Assembly (NCBI GenBank): GCA_933228675.1
Contig: OW121743.1
Coordinates: 92,939,998 to 93,003,997, forward strand
Reading direction: 5' to 3'
From: Stomorhina lunata
Taxonomy: Eukaryota > Arthropoda > Insecta > Diptera > Rhiniidae
DNA: 64,000 nt
The translations under genes and the position numbers were made by a program. This document shows, one piece after another, positions 22,718-33,694 of this stretch. Within the stretch, counting starts at the first letter, position 1, and every line of letters starts with the position of its first letter. Under the pieces are notes generated by a model. That model saw only the letters and a program-made list of their open reading frames with translations. It did no database searches and was not told where the DNA came from.

Positions 22718-25700
22718 ATGTCTCTCGATAACTTTATCCGATTAGCTGACAGTCTTGTCGAGTTCGAGGCTGACTTGAACGACAACCAGTTCCCTGTGAC
22801 CTCCAATCATGCACTTGAAATTCATCGAAGTGAACTGAGGTCAAACTGGAATCGTATCAAAGCAGCCTACGAAAAATTTCTTTTCGAAGTGGAGAAAGAG
22901 ACTGATGATAACGAAGAACCAGCAGATCTAGAATCCATAAAACTTAAGTACAAAAGTACTTATATAACATATTGTAACTGCTTGGTGAAATTATCAGAAT
23001 TTATGACTTCTAGTTCGCAAAGTCGCGTCTCTCCCAGCCCTTCTAGCCACTCCACTCCAAATTCCCATAGCCTCCACTTGCCTCCAATAGAAATTGAGGC
23101 CTTTCATGGCGACTATGCGTCGTGGCCAACATTCCGAGATATGTTCACGGCCATAGTCTTTAATTCCAAAGCTAGTAATGTAGAAAAGTTATTCTACTTA
23201 AACCAAAAAACAAAAGGTGAGGCGCGGGAAATTGTCCAAAAAAGCCCACTGACTAATGAGGGTTTTGACTTGGCTTGGCGGGACTTGTGTGCTCGTTATG
23301 AGAACCGAAGGGTTCTGGTTAATGGTCAGTTGAAGATCCTTTTCAACCTCCAGACCATTCATGCCGAATCCGGAAATGCACTGAAGCAGCTCCAAAGAGA
23401 TATAGACTCATGTATCTCCCTACTGAAACTTTACAACATTGATATATCCAGTTGGGACCCTATATTTGTGTTTATTTGCGCTAACAAGCTCCCAGAAAAT
23501 ACTTTAACACTATGGGAGCAAGAGTTAAAGGACAAAGCTGCTATTCCTAAGTGGTCCGAACTCAGTAAATTCATTAGTAATCGTTATCGAACTTTGGAAT
23601 CGGTATCCGAGATGCGAAGCTCGAATAACTCCAAAGCCAACGACACAAGGCCACGTAATAATCCAAATTCAAATGCGAAACAAAAGGTCCACAGCTTCCA
23701 AGCCAAGGTTTCCAGTCCGCAATGCCAGCTATGTCCTAAAGAGTCCCATGCTATACGCAAATGTCCAAAGTTTTTAAAAATGGACCATCAACAACGTTTT
23801 AGTGAAATAAAAAAGGAAGGCTTATGCATTAATTGCTTTTCTAAAACTCATACCCTTAAAAACTGTTCCAGTAAAACCAACTGTTTTAAGTGTCAGAAGC
23901 GTCATAACACACTTTTACATAGGGATATCGATAATTCTAATACAAATACTAATTATAATGCTTACGCTAATACAGGTCCAAGCTCTAGCACTAATTCTCA
24001 GCTTAATCCTAATTCTGCGCCATTCAGCCGTACGAATTCAGGTACCATACAGTCCACAACTAATCCGTCTTCAAGTAGAGTTCAGTCCTGTTTTTCTTCA
24101 CACTCTGCAGGTGTTTTGTTGGGAACGGCTTTGATCAATATATACCATCTGGGTTTGGAATATCAGGCTAGGGCATTGATAGACACAGGGTCTGAAGGAA
24201 CTTTTATATCAGATCGTCTGTTTAACCTTCTTAAACTTCCCTCTCAGCCTACCAATGCAAAAATATCGGGCTTGAACAACACCGTATCAGCTAATGTTCA
24301 ACAACAATGCTCCATGGTGCTCGGTTCTAGGCTAAATAAAGACATCTCTGTTACAGTAACAGCACTTGTCGTTCCTCACTTGGCAAACAGCCTTCCATCC
24401 CAACCAATTCCAAAAGCCAATTTTGAAAATCTCCCTTCAATTCCACTTGCGGATCCAAACTTTTTCCATAGTTCAAAAATCGATATTTTACTCGGCGGTG
24501 ACGTCTTTCCAGCTATTGTGCGTACAGGAATTCAACATAATGTATGTGATTCTTTAGTAGCACAAGAGACCATTTTCGGTTGGATCCTAACAGGTCCTGT
24601 TTTCCGTCACCCCAAATCCAACATTTCCGTAGCTTCACATTTCTGCGAAATTTCCTTAGACAAGGAAATTTCACACTTTTGGGAGGTGGAGAATCTTCCT
24701 AGGAAGAACTTTATGTCCACCTCTGATCAGTTTTGTGAAGACTTGTATCTTCGAACAACGACAAGAAATTCCGAAGGAAGATACATCGTTTCGCTTCCAT
24801 TCAAGGAAGGCTTTCCAAATTTAGTTAATGTAGGACATTCTAGGTCCAGTGCTATGGCTCAGTTCTTCAGGAACGAGTCCAGGCTTATTAAGACTCCAAA
24901 CTTCAAGATCGAGTATGATAATGTTGTACAAGAATATGAACAACTGGGTCATATGTTTCAAATTGAGTCATCCAATCTCAATAATAGTCCTCATGGGTAT
25001 TACTTACCTCATCATGCGGTAATAAAACCCGATAGTTCCACCACAAAAGTTCGTGTGGTGTTCAATGCTTCCGCCCTATCATCCAATGGGCAAAGCTTAA
25101 ATTCATTACTACATGTTGGACCTATTCTACAAACTGATCTTACTTTACTTATCCTAAAGTGGCGCTTTTTCCAATTCGTGTTCAATGCTGACATCCAAAA
25201 GATGTACAGACAAATCCTTATAAATCCTGAACACACTCCATACCAAAGAATTTTGTTCCGAAAAGATCCGAGTAGTACTATTTGCGACTACGAGCTCAAA
25301 ACTGTGACTTTTGGAGTTAACTGTGCGCCATATCTGGCCATCCGAACGTTGCTTCAGCTTGCAGATGATGTCCAGCCTACTTATCCAGTAGCTAGCTCAA
25401 TTCTTCGAAACTCGATGTATGTCGATGACGTGCTTGCGGGTGCTCACACAAAATTGGATTCAGTTAAGGCGAAGAGTGAACTAGAGAAAGCTCTAGAGTC
25501 CGCTGGGTTTTTGTTACGAAAGTGGACTTCGAATTCCATAGATATTTTAAATGATATCCCTCCAGAACATTTACTTCATGAGGATTTCTTAAAATTTGAG
25601 GATTCCAGTTCGGCTAAAACTTTAGGCATTAGGTGGAATGCATGTGCCGACGAATTCTTTTTCGCTTCCAGTCAAATCCAGGAATCAACGAATTACACGA

Positions 25701-27973
25701 AGAGAGAAGTCTTATCTCAAATAGCAAGGCTTTTCGATCCAGCTGGTTGGTTAGCTCCGTGTATAGTCCAGGCAAAGATTCTAATGCAAAAAATATGGAT
25801 AGATGGAACTGGTTGGGACGAAGTTATCTCAACTGATGCACTTCAACAGTGGAAGTCCTTTCAATCAAATTATCCTTATATCAATTCCATTCGAATTCCT
25901 CGATGGATTGGTTTTTCTCCAAACTTTGAAGTCCAATTTCACGGTTTCTGCGATGCATCTGAGAAAGCATACGCAGCAGCTTTGTATGTTCGAATATCAG
26001 ATGACAATTCCACATATACGCATCTGATTACATCCAAGACAAAGGTAGCGCCGATAAAAACACTGTCGATTCCCAGACTCGAACTTTGTGGAGCCTTACT
26101 TCTAGCGGAGATGATAGACAGCATCCTTCCACAGTTAGACATCGAAAAATATTCCCTATTTTGTTGGACAGATTCGACCATTGTCCTTTCGTGGCTTGCC
26201 AAACCTCCCTGTGTTTGGTTAACCTTCGTAGCAAACAGAGTCTCTAAAATTACCCAGATCACAAATTTTTCGCAGTGGCATCATGTTGAGTCTGAAACTA
26301 ATCCAGCAGATGTGGCCAGCCGTGGGCTTTGTCCACAAGATCTCGCCGACTGTGATCTGTGGTGGTTTGGTCCAAGATGGCTCAAAAGTATACCTAGTGA
26401 ATGGCCCAACATACCAAAAATCCCCCCTACAGAACTTGAAGTAAAGCCTATCCATGTTCATTTTTCATATTTTTCCAATTTTGAGGATATATTAGAAAGA
26501 TTCTCCTCGTTCAGCAAGGCTATCCGCATCATATCCTATGTTTACAGATTCTTCTTCCATACCCATCCACGCTTTCGTCACAGCTTTTGTAAAGAATCAA
26601 CTCTACTTTCCAGCTCCGAGTTAAACTGCGCACGTGATCAACTGATTTCCGTTTGTCAAAAGGCAAACTTTCCGAATGAGTACAAAGCTCTATCTACTGG
26701 TAATGCAGTTCAGAAATCTAGCGATATACTAAATCTCAATCCATTTCTTGATGCTGAAGGAATCATTCGATCTTGTGGAAGACTCGAATCGTCTCTGGGA
26801 TTAACGTATAACGAGCGATATCCTATTATTTTGCCCTACAACTGTCAATATTCGAGGCTTCTTATAAAATTCATTCACGAAATTAGCTTGCATGGCGGAA
26901 ATCAGCTAGTGCTGAGACTACTTCGAAATCAGTACTGGATTCCAAGGGTAAAGAATTTGATTAAAACAACAATAAATAAATGTAAACCCTGCGTGATCTA
27001 TAAGAAAAGGTGTCAGAGGCAATTAATGGCAGCATTGCCTCCTGAGCGTACCGAATTAACTCGTCCATTCGCACATACAGGCTTGGATTTTGCCGGGCCT
27101 TTGGATATAAAATCGTTTTCCGGTCGAGCTTGTCGAATCTCGAAGGGGTATGTATGCGTGTTTGTGTGTTTTGCAACAAAAGCAATACACTTGGAAGCAA
27201 CAAATGACTTGTCCACTTCAGCATTCCTCGCTGCTTTTACCCGCTTTGTTTCACGCAGAGGTTGTCCACTCCACTTGCATTCCGATAATGGAACAACATT
27301 TGTTGGTGCGTCCAGAATCTTGTCAAAAGAGTTCTTAAAGTCCTCACATGAACTTATAACTTCCAGCTATTCTCATCAAAATATTACCTGGCACTTTATT
27401 CCCGCAGGTGCCCCTCATATGGGCGGATTATGGGAGGCTGGGGTTAAAAGCTTTAAGGCCCATTTTCGAAAGGTAACAGGAGGCATTAAGTATACCTATG
27501 AAGAACTTTCAACCTTATTGTCCAAAATCGAGGCTTGCTTAAACTCCCGACCAATCTCTCCTATGTCCCTCGATCCATCAGACTTGGCTGCACTAACTCC
27601 CGGCCATTTCCTGATTGGCTCTCCGATCATTGTACCCATTGACCCAGAGGTAAATGATCTTTCAATTTCCACCGCAAACAGATGGCAACGATTGAAAATT
27701 CTTAACCACAACTTCTGCATGCGGTGGAAAAATGAATACTTAAAAGAACTCCATAAACGAAATAAGTGGCAAAGGCCTGAAGAAAACTTAAGTGAAGGTG
27801 CTTTAGTAGTCGTTAAAGATGAAAATTTACCCCCAAATTCCTGGCGACTTGGCAGAGTGAGCAAAATATATGAAGGTTCTGACAATCGCGTTCGCGTCGC
27901 CGATGTAATAACCCAACGAGGCCAAATAACGCGACCTATCGTCAAACTTGTACTGCTTCCCTCAGAAACCTAG
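22718..27973 (+). CDS. gag-pol: BEL/Pao Gag-Pol polyprotein (1,751 aa)
   Basis: A single uninterrupted frame encodes the structural and replication proteins of the retrotransposon. Residue numbers count from ATG 22718, the first ATG of the frame; the frame stays open upstream to a TTG at 22667, but only 22718 is an ATG and it begins MSLDNF. Domains in order: DUF1759-like Gag/capsid region about 122-300; three zinc-knuckle-like clusters 336-402 (CX2C..H..C, CX2C, CX2C..H); aspartic protease with DTG at 489-491; reverse transcriptase about 740-990 with catalytic D825 and YVDD (D903, D904); A17/RNase H-like region with D1079, E1122, D1152 and D1198; integrase zinc site beginning about H1387; integrase core D1457, D1523, E1573; DUF5641-like C-terminus about 1620-1750. 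All key residues are present and no stop or frameshift is seen. It would act in cytoplasmic particles and then in the nucleus for integration. Confidence 0.96.
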   Translation: MSLDNFIRLADSLVEFEADLNDNQFPVTSNHALEIHRSELRSNWNRIKAAYEKFLFEVEKETDDNEEPADLESIKLKYKSTYITYCNCLVKLSEFMTSSSQSRVSPSPSSHSTPNSHSLHLPPIEIEAFHGDYASWPTFRDMFTAIVFNSKASNVEKLFYLNQKTKGEAREIVQKSPLTNEGFDLAWRDLCARYENRRVLVNGQLKILFNLQTIHAESGNALKQLQRDIDSCISLLKLYNIDISSWDPIFVFICANKLPENTLTLWEQELKDKAAIPKWSELSKFISNRYRTLESVSEMRSSNNSKANDTRPRNNPNSNAKQKVHSFQAKVSSPQCQLCPKESHAIRKCPKFLKMDHQQRFSEIKKEGLCINCFSKTHTLKNCSSKTNCFKCQKRHNTLLHRDIDNSNTNTNYNAYANTGPSSSTNSQLNPNSAPFSRTNSGTIQSTTNPSSSRVQSCFSSHSAGVLLGTALINIYHLGLEYQARALIDTGSEGTFISDRLFNLLKLPSQPTNAKISGLNNTVSANVQQQCSMVLGSRLNKDISVTVTALVVPHLANSLPSQPIPKANFENLPSIPLADPNFFHSSKIDILLGGDVFPAIVRTGIQHNVCDSLVAQETIFGWILTGPVFRHPKSNISVASHFCEISLDKEISHFWEVENLPRKNFMSTSDQFCEDLYLRTTTRNSEGRYIVSLPFKEGFPNLVNVGHSRSSAMAQFFRNESRLIKTPNFKIEYDNVVQEYEQLGHMFQIESSNLNNSPHGYYLPHHAVIKPDSSTTKVRVVFNASALSSNGQSLNSLLHVGPILQTDLTLLILKWRFFQFVFNADIQKMYRQILINPEHTPYQRILFRKDPSSTICDYELKTVTFGVNCAPYLAIRTLLQLADDVQPTYPVASSILRNSMYVDDVLAGAHTKLDSVKAKSELEKALESAGFLLRKWTSNSIDILNDIPPEHLLHEDFLKFEDSSSAKTLGIRWNACADEFFFASSQIQESTNYTKREVLSQIARLFDPAGWLAPCIVQAKILMQKIWIDGTGWDEVISTDALQQWKSFQSNYPYINSIRIPRWIGFSPNFEVQFHGFCDASEKAYAAALYVRISDDNSTYTHLITSKTKVAPIKTLSIPRLELCGALLLAEMIDSILPQLDIEKYSLFCWTDSTIVLSWLAKPPCVWLTFVANRVSKITQITNFSQWHHVESETNPADVASRGLCPQDLADCDLWWFGPRWLKSIPSEWPNIPKIPPTELEVKPIHVHFSYFSNFEDILERFSSFSKAIRIISYVYRFFFHTHPRFRHSFCKESTLLSSSELNCARDQLISVCQKANFPNEYKALSTGNAVQKSSDILNLNPFLDAEGIIRSCGRLESSLGLTYNERYPIILPYNCQYSRLLIKFIHEISLHGGNQLVLRLLRNQYWIPRVKNLIKTTINKCKPCVIYKKRCQRQLMAALPPERTELTRPFAHTGLDFAGPLDIKSFSGRACRISKGYVCVFVCFATKAIHLEATNDLSTSAFLAAFTRFVSRRGCPLHLHSDNGTTFVGASRILSKEFLKSSHELITSSYSHQNITWHFIPAGAPHMGGLWEAGVKSFKAHFRKVTGGIKYTYEELSTLLSKIEACLNSRPISPMSLDPSDLAALTPGHFLIGSPIIVPIDPEVNDLSISTANRWQRLKILNHNFCMRWKNEYLKELHKRNKWQRPEENLSEGALVVVKDENLPPNSWRLGRVSKIYEGSDNRVRVADVITQRGQITRPIVKLVLLPSET

Positions 27974-27998
27974 GGAATAAATCTGTCTTACCAATTTA

Positions 27999-28016
27999 TT
28001 CTTTCTTATTTTTCAG
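27999..28016 (+). promoter_or_regulatory. Strong splice-acceptor-like site before the second frame
   Basis: TTCTTTCTTATTTTTCAG ends at 28016, six bases before the ATG of the second frame. It follows a TTACCAAT stretch that could serve as a branch site and lies just after the Gag-Pol stop. Env-bearing fly retroelements commonly express their third gene from a spliced message, so this site suggests the same route here, with 20671 as a possible donor. Confidence 0.55.
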
Positions 28017-28022
28017 ATTAAT

Positions 28023-28925
28023 ATGCCTAAAGCTCTTGCTAAATCCAAAAATTCGTCAAAAGGCTTCAACAAGAAGTATAATTCTTTCCCTTGCCGTATT
28101 TGTAAACGACCACACCCACTCCGTACTTGTAGGAAATTCCTTGCGATGAAAATCTCCGAACGTATTCGTGCTGTGCGAGCAAACAAGTATTGCCAAAATT
28201 GCCTGGCGCATGATCACTCGCAAGGCACATGTTTTTCTAAGCACGGGTGCAAACATTGTAAAAAGTTCCACCATACCCTGTTGCACATACATCCTAGATT
28301 CCAAAAAGAGTTTCTCCAATCTCCTTCTCGCTCGAAGTCACGATCAATTTCTCCTCGGCCATCTACATCCTCAAGAGCTCGCAATACTAAGTCATCCAAA
28401 ATGGAAGATGAATCGGCACATCCAACTACGTCAAAAACGGCATCTCTAACATCAATGCTACGGCAAAACAGCGTAATTCTTCTTCCGACTGTTTTAGTGA
28501 AGATCGGGACTAGGACATCACATGCTCGGTGTCTACTTGACTCGGGATCAGCCATAAGTCGAGTATCGAAAAAGCTAGTGGAGAAATTAGACTTAACATC
28601 ATTCACACTTCGAGAAGAAACTCTTAGTCCCATTGTACTCAAATCAAGGTTCGATTCTTCCTCGTCGATTGAAGGCACGTTCCGGGTAGATAATAGGATT
28701 ACCACCCTAACTCCTTCTCAGTCCCTTCCACAATCTTATAAGAAGAATTTTAGGGATCTTTTCCTAGCAGATTCCGAATTTTATCAATCCGCTCCCATTG
28801 ACATAATTATTGGAGCAGACCTATACCCAAAGGTCATTTGTGAGGGAGTATTTTCCCGAACAGGTTTTCCTACTGCACAAAGCACGAAGTTTGGTTGGAC
28901 TATTTACGGTCCATGTTCTTTATAA
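28023..28925 (+). CDS. Accessory protein: second zinc-knuckle plus aspartic-protease-like module (300 aa)
   Basis: This intact frame occupies the position of env but has no signal peptide or membrane segment. Residues 24-88 hold three zinc-knuckle-like clusters: C24-C27-H31-C36, C57-C60-H65-C70, and C76-C79-H83 ending LLH. They match the layout of the Gag-Pol knuckles, which also end HNTLLH. A Ser/Arg-rich linker (about 95-150) follows, then a DUF1758-like aspartic-protease domain (about 155-298) with active-site-like D173-S174-G175 and a C-terminal FGWTIYGP corresponding to FGWILTGP in Gag-Pol. The capsid-like DUF1759 region, reverse transcriptase and integrase are absent. The protein is clearly paralogous to Gag-Pol but much diverged, so it is not a recent duplication error. 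A nucleic-acid-binding, processing or Gag-interfering role is inference only. Confidence 0.85.
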   Translation: MPKALAKSKNSSKGFNKKYNSFPCRICKRPHPLRTCRKFLAMKISERIRAVRANKYCQNCLAHDHSQGTCFSKHGCKHCKKFHHTLLHIHPRFQKEFLQSPSRSKSRSISPRPSTSSRARNTKSSKMEDESAHPTTSKTASLTSMLRQNSVILLPTVLVKIGTRTSHARCLLDSGSAISRVSKKLVEKLDLTSFTLREETLSPIVLKSRFDSSSSIEGTFRVDNRITTLTPSQSLPQSYKKNFRDLFLADSEFYQSAPIDIIIGADLYPKVICEGVFSRTGFPTAQSTKFGWTIYGPCSL

Positions 28926-29208
28926 ATGTTCCTTAAATGCACTAGTAGGCAGGCTAAAAGCAAATTACAGAACGTAACTTATCTATATAGTATTATCATA
29001 AATTTAAAGAAATCTTACAATTTCTATCATTATGTTTTCATTTAAAATTGTATCTAGTTTAAGCATGAATTTATAAAAAATCTGAATTACACATGTACAT
29101 AATTTTACTTTTCCTTTCCTTTCTTTATTTTCCAGAAGTAGCATTTTTGTCCTAGCAAAGTGACTTATCCATCCTACCATTGCATATATCCTGCAAGGCG
29201 GGCGGCAA
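28926..29208 (+). other. 3' untranslated region of the retrotransposon
   Basis: It contains a second good acceptor-like run, CCTTTCTTTATTTTCCAG, ending at 29135, with no long frame after it. The purine-rich stretch before the LTR is described separately. Confidence 0.6.
29191..29208 (+). other. Candidate polypurine tract
   Basis: CTGCAAGGCGGGCGGCAA lies immediately 5' of the 3' LTR, where the plus-strand primer of LTR elements sits. It is G/A-rich but interrupted by C, so it is an imperfect tract. Confidence 0.55.
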
Positions 29209-29629
29209 TGTTCATGCAAGCATGAACAACCAGAATGAAGATTACTTCTTTTACTCGTTATATACAAAAGCTGAATGATCCAAATGTATTGCTGTCCCTT
29301 TCCCTCAAAACGCCTAAAACTAATGTCAAATTGACTTTATAATGACAAAAATGCTACTTCCTTTCTAAGCGCAAAATTTTCCTTCCTATTCTTTAGAATC
29401 CATTATACGAAGAGGTAACAAATTCCTACATCAATAAAACTTATCATCAAAAAATTCTAATTTGATTGTTTTATTTTTTTTCTTCCTTTTTCCTTATAAT
29501 TTCCTATTGGGGTCCTGTTTATCGAGAAAACAAAATATTAAAATATCTTTTGTTTTCTAATTAATCGGCTCTGAGACTAATTAAGCTCATTTTAGTAGAA
29601 GCTCCTCCAACCATCCTTTCACCCCCTCA
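29209..29629 (+). repeat. 3' LTR (421 bp)
   Basis: Same length and sequence as the 5' LTR (offset 9,514 bp), with TG..CA ends. The lack of visible differences implies that little time has passed since insertion. Confidence 0.97.
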
Positions 29630-29634
29630 ATAAG
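29630..29634. repeat. Target-site duplication, right copy (ATAAG)
   Basis: Matches 19690-19694. Confidence 0.9.
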
Positions 29635-30238
29635 GCAACAAACTGTAAAGGAGAATACCAAAAACTTTTGTTTAATTTTAGTTTTGGTATGAAAAAAAAA
29701 ACTCAAATACCAAATTTTTTGGCGGTGAATATTACTTTCCAAGAAATCCAAAAAATTTAAAATTAAAAAAACATTAGCAAAATTTATAGAATATTGTACT
29801 TTTATTTTTTCAATAACTTTTTATGACACTTTTTTGTTGAAGTTTTATTTTTCATTTAGATTTTCATGACCACTGTTACCAAACGAACTTTTTTTTCAAA
29901 ACTTTTTAAGAGATAAGAAAACTTTTGTTTAATATTTTTTTTTCTTTTCGTTATTTTGCAGAATTTTTTTTGTATTGATTTCATTTCCTTTAACAAAAAA
30001 TGTGAGTGTTGAAACTTTTTCCTCGTCTTAAGTTTAACGGGAAAAAATTAAATTTTATTCATTGAGACTTCTCAAGTTTAGGTAATTAAAAAAATTTCTT
30101 TTTATATAGTAATTAGCTTTATTTTATTTTCTTTGTTCAGTTTTGATGGTTAAGAACTTAAGAATACATTTTAAAATTAAACTAAAAATTGTTTGAAAGA
30201 AAAAAGCTTAGCATGAAGAAGGGACAGACATTATTAAA
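29635..30238. other. AT-rich spacer
   Basis: No gene is seen. A short inverted pair, ATACCAAAA and TTTTGGTAT, lies at about 29657-29692. Confidence 0.4.
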
Positions 30239-32748
30239 GACATAGACTAAGACACAGACTAAGACATAGACTAAGACATAGACTAAGATATAGACTAAGA
30301 CATAGACTAAGACATAGACTAAGATATAGACTAAGACATAGACTAAGACATAGACTAAGACATAGACTAAGATATAGACTAAGACATAGACTAAGACATA
30401 GACTAAGACATAGACTAAGACATAGACTAAGACATAGACTAATACATAGACTAAGACATAGACTAAGACATAGACTAAGACATAGACTAAGACATAGACT
30501 AAGACATAGACTAAGACATAGACTAAGACATAGACTAAGACATAGACTAAGACATAGACTAAGACATAGACTAAGACATAGACTAAGACATAGACTAAGA
30601 CATAGACTAAGACATAGACTAAGACATAGACTAAGAAATAGACTAAGACATAGACTAAGACATAGACTAAGACATAGACTAAGACATAGACTAAGACATA
30701 GACTAAGACATAGACTAAGACATAGACTAAGACATAGACTAAGACATAGACTAAGACATAGACTAAGACATAGACTAAGACATAGACTTAGACATAGACT
30801 AAGACATAGACTAAGACATAGACTAAGACATAGACTAAGACATAGACTAAGACATAGACTAAGACATAGACTAAGACATAGACTAAGACATAGACTAAGA
30901 CATAGACTAAGACATAGACTAAGAAATAGACTAAGACATAGACTAAGACATAGACTAAGACATAGACTAAGACATAGACTAAGACATAGACTAAGACATA
31001 GACTAAGACATAGACTAAGACATAGACTAAGACATAGACTAAGACATAGACTAAGACATAGACTAAGACATAGACTAAGACATAGACTAAGACATAGACT
31101 AAGACATAGACTAAGACATAGACTAAGACATAGACTAAGACATAGACTAAGACATAGACTAAGACATAGACTAAGACATAGACTAAGACATAGACTAAGA
31201 CATAGACTAAGACATAGACTAAGACATAGACTAAGACATAGACTAAGACATAGACTTAGACATAGACTAAGACATAGACTAAGACATAGACTAAGACATA
31301 GACTAAGACATAGACTAAGACATAGACTAAGACATAGACTAAGACATAGACTAAGACATAGACTAAGACATAGACTAAGACATAGACTAAGACATAGACT
31401 AAGAAATAGACTAAGACATAGACTAAGACATAGACTAAGACATAGACTAAGACATAGACTAAGACATAGACTAAGACATAGACTAAGACATAGACTAAGA
31501 CATAGACTAAGACATAGACTAAGACATAGACTAAGACATAGACTAAGACATAGACTAAGACATAGACTAAGACATAGACTAAGACATAGACTAAGACATA
31601 GACTAAGACATAGACTAAGACATAGACTAAGACATAGACTAAGACATAGACTAAGACATAGACTAAGACATAGACTAAGACATAGACTAAGACATAGACT
31701 AAGACATAGACTAAGACATAGACTAAGGCATAGACTAAGATATAGACTAAGACATAGACTAAGACATAGACTAAGACATAGACTAAGACATAGACTAAGA
31801 CATAGACTAAGACATAGACTAAGACATAGACTAAGACATAGACTAAGACATAGACTAAGACATAGACTAAGACATAGACATAGACTAAGACATAGACTAA
31901 GACATAGACTAAGATATAGACTAAGACATAGACTAAGACATAGACTAAGACATAGACTAAGACATAGACTAAGACATAGACTAAGACATAGACTAAGACA
32001 TAGACATAGACTAAGACATAGACTAAGATATAGACTAAGACATAGACTAAGACATAGACTAAGACATAGACTAAGACATAGACTAAGACATAGACTAAGA
32101 CATAGACTAAGACATAGACTAAGACATAGACTAAGACATAGACTAAGACATAGACTAAGACATAGACTAAGACATAGACTAAGACATAGACATAGACTAA
32201 GACATAGACTAAGACATAGACTAAGATATAGACTAAGACATAGACTAAGACATAGACTAAGACATAGACTAAGACATAGACTAAGACATAGACTAAGACA
32301 TAGACTAAGACATAGACTAAGACATAGACTAAGACATAGACTAAGACATAGACTAAGACATAGACTAAGGCATAGACTAAGATATAGACTAAGACATAGA
32401 CTAAGACATAGACTAAGACATAGACTAAGACATAGACTAAGACATAGACTAAGACATAGACTAAGACATAGACTAAGACATAGACTAAGACATAGACTAA
32501 GACATAGACATAGACTAAGACATAGACTAAGACATAGACTAAGACATAGACTAAGATATAGACTAAGACATAGACTAAGACATAGACTAATGCATAGTCT
32601 AAGACATAGGTTAAGACATAGACTAAGACATAAACTAAGACATAGACTAAGGCTAAGACTAAGACATAGACAAGGACTCTGACATGGACTTAGACATTAA
32701 CTAAGACATACATAGATGAAATATAAATATAAACTAAGATATAGACAA
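30239..32748 (+). repeat. S12 tandem array, about 2.5 kb
   Basis: Over 200 units of GACATAGACTAA, nearly perfect until about 32590 and then decaying. Variants include GATATA, GGCATA and six-base insertions that give GACATAGACATAGAC. The variant order GGCATA-GATATA at 31727 recurs at 32369 (offset 642), and a six-base insertion at 31871 recurs at 32501 (offset 630). This marks a duplicated block of roughly 640 bp. Confidence 0.97.
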
Positions 32749-33694
32749 ATAAAAAGACTATAAATTTTCATTAACATTTGTAATTTAAATATCTTTTCAT
32801 TATTCCATTTAAAAGTTTTTAACATTTTCATTATATTTTCTTTCTTCATGAAAAGCAACAGAAAAAGAAAATATTTATTTATTGCTTATGAATATTTCAA
32901 AATGTTTTCATTTAATAATCCCTGGACTCGTTAAGTGTAAGAAATTAAAACAAGTGTTTTAACGCAGCCAACACTTTCCACTTCTTTTCCATAAAATGCA
33001 ATAAATGGTAAGAATATAGTAGAAAAAGTTTCTGTTCTTGCTGATCCTTTGAAATTGCCTCTTTTCTTGTTCTTATTATTGCCTTGTGCAATTAACATAA
33101 TCTTCATGCATCTATTACTATATGAGTTTGTGTGTGTTAAAGATGTTGCATGAAGGCTTTTAATACATTAAAGCCAAAGCAACAGCAGAAGAAGTGTTAA
33201 TACTTTATTATCATGTTGCTCTTAATTTTAAAAGGATCTTCTTATGTTTATTGGTTGTTATTGCTATTGTCGCTGTTTAAAAACTATTATAAAGTATGAG
33301 CGGATATTCTAGTAGATAAAATAATTTTATTGTTGCAGTTAAAATATGCATGAGTCTTTATATATGTGTGTGTGTGCCTTATAGTTATACTTTATCGTTT
33401 ATCATTTTTGTAGTCAATATACCAACATAAGCCATCATCTTAATTAACACATTATGCTAAAACGGAAAAAATTAACATTCTCAACAGCATTTTGTATTAA
33501 GTTTTTCCATTTAACAACTTAATTTCTTTTTTGTTATATTGTTTTATTACGCCTTATCTTTTGCTGCTTAAGTCGGTTCTTTTATAAGCTCAAGGATAAT
33601 TTGAATTGCTAAAGAATTTATAGAGGAATATAAATAAATAATTTGTTTTTTGCTGAACATTTTTGAAAGGCTATACTATAATAGTAAGTTAACA
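32749..33694. other. AT-rich unique DNA
   Basis: A short GTGTGTGTG stretch lies near 33366-33375. No gene or transposon is recognised. Confidence 0.45.

Larger units (their letters stand above)
19695..29629 (+). mobile_element. Complete BEL/Pao LTR retrotransposon, 9,935 bp
   Basis: Two 421-bp direct LTRs flank a long leader, an intact Gag-Pol frame and an intact second frame. Both coding frames are uninterrupted, the LTRs look identical, and a 5-bp ATAAG target duplication brackets the element. All of this points to a recent insertion that may still be competent. The assignment to BEL/Pao rests on domain order: DUF1759-type Gag region, zinc knuckles, DUF1758-type protease, reverse transcriptase with YVDD, A17-type/RNase H region, H2C2 and DDE integrase, then a DUF5641-like tail. 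The 3' frame duplicates a zinc-knuckle plus protease module instead of encoding an envelope protein. The tRNA primer-binding site could not be assigned. Confidence 0.97.

Noticed and set aside
28023..28925. Envelope gene
   Set aside because: The position fits, but there is no signal peptide, membrane anchor or glycoprotein-like region. The content is zinc knuckles plus protease.
29004..29267. Minus-strand frame of 87 codons across the 3' LTR border
   Set aside because: It is antisense to the element and spans the untranslated region and LTR; no domain.
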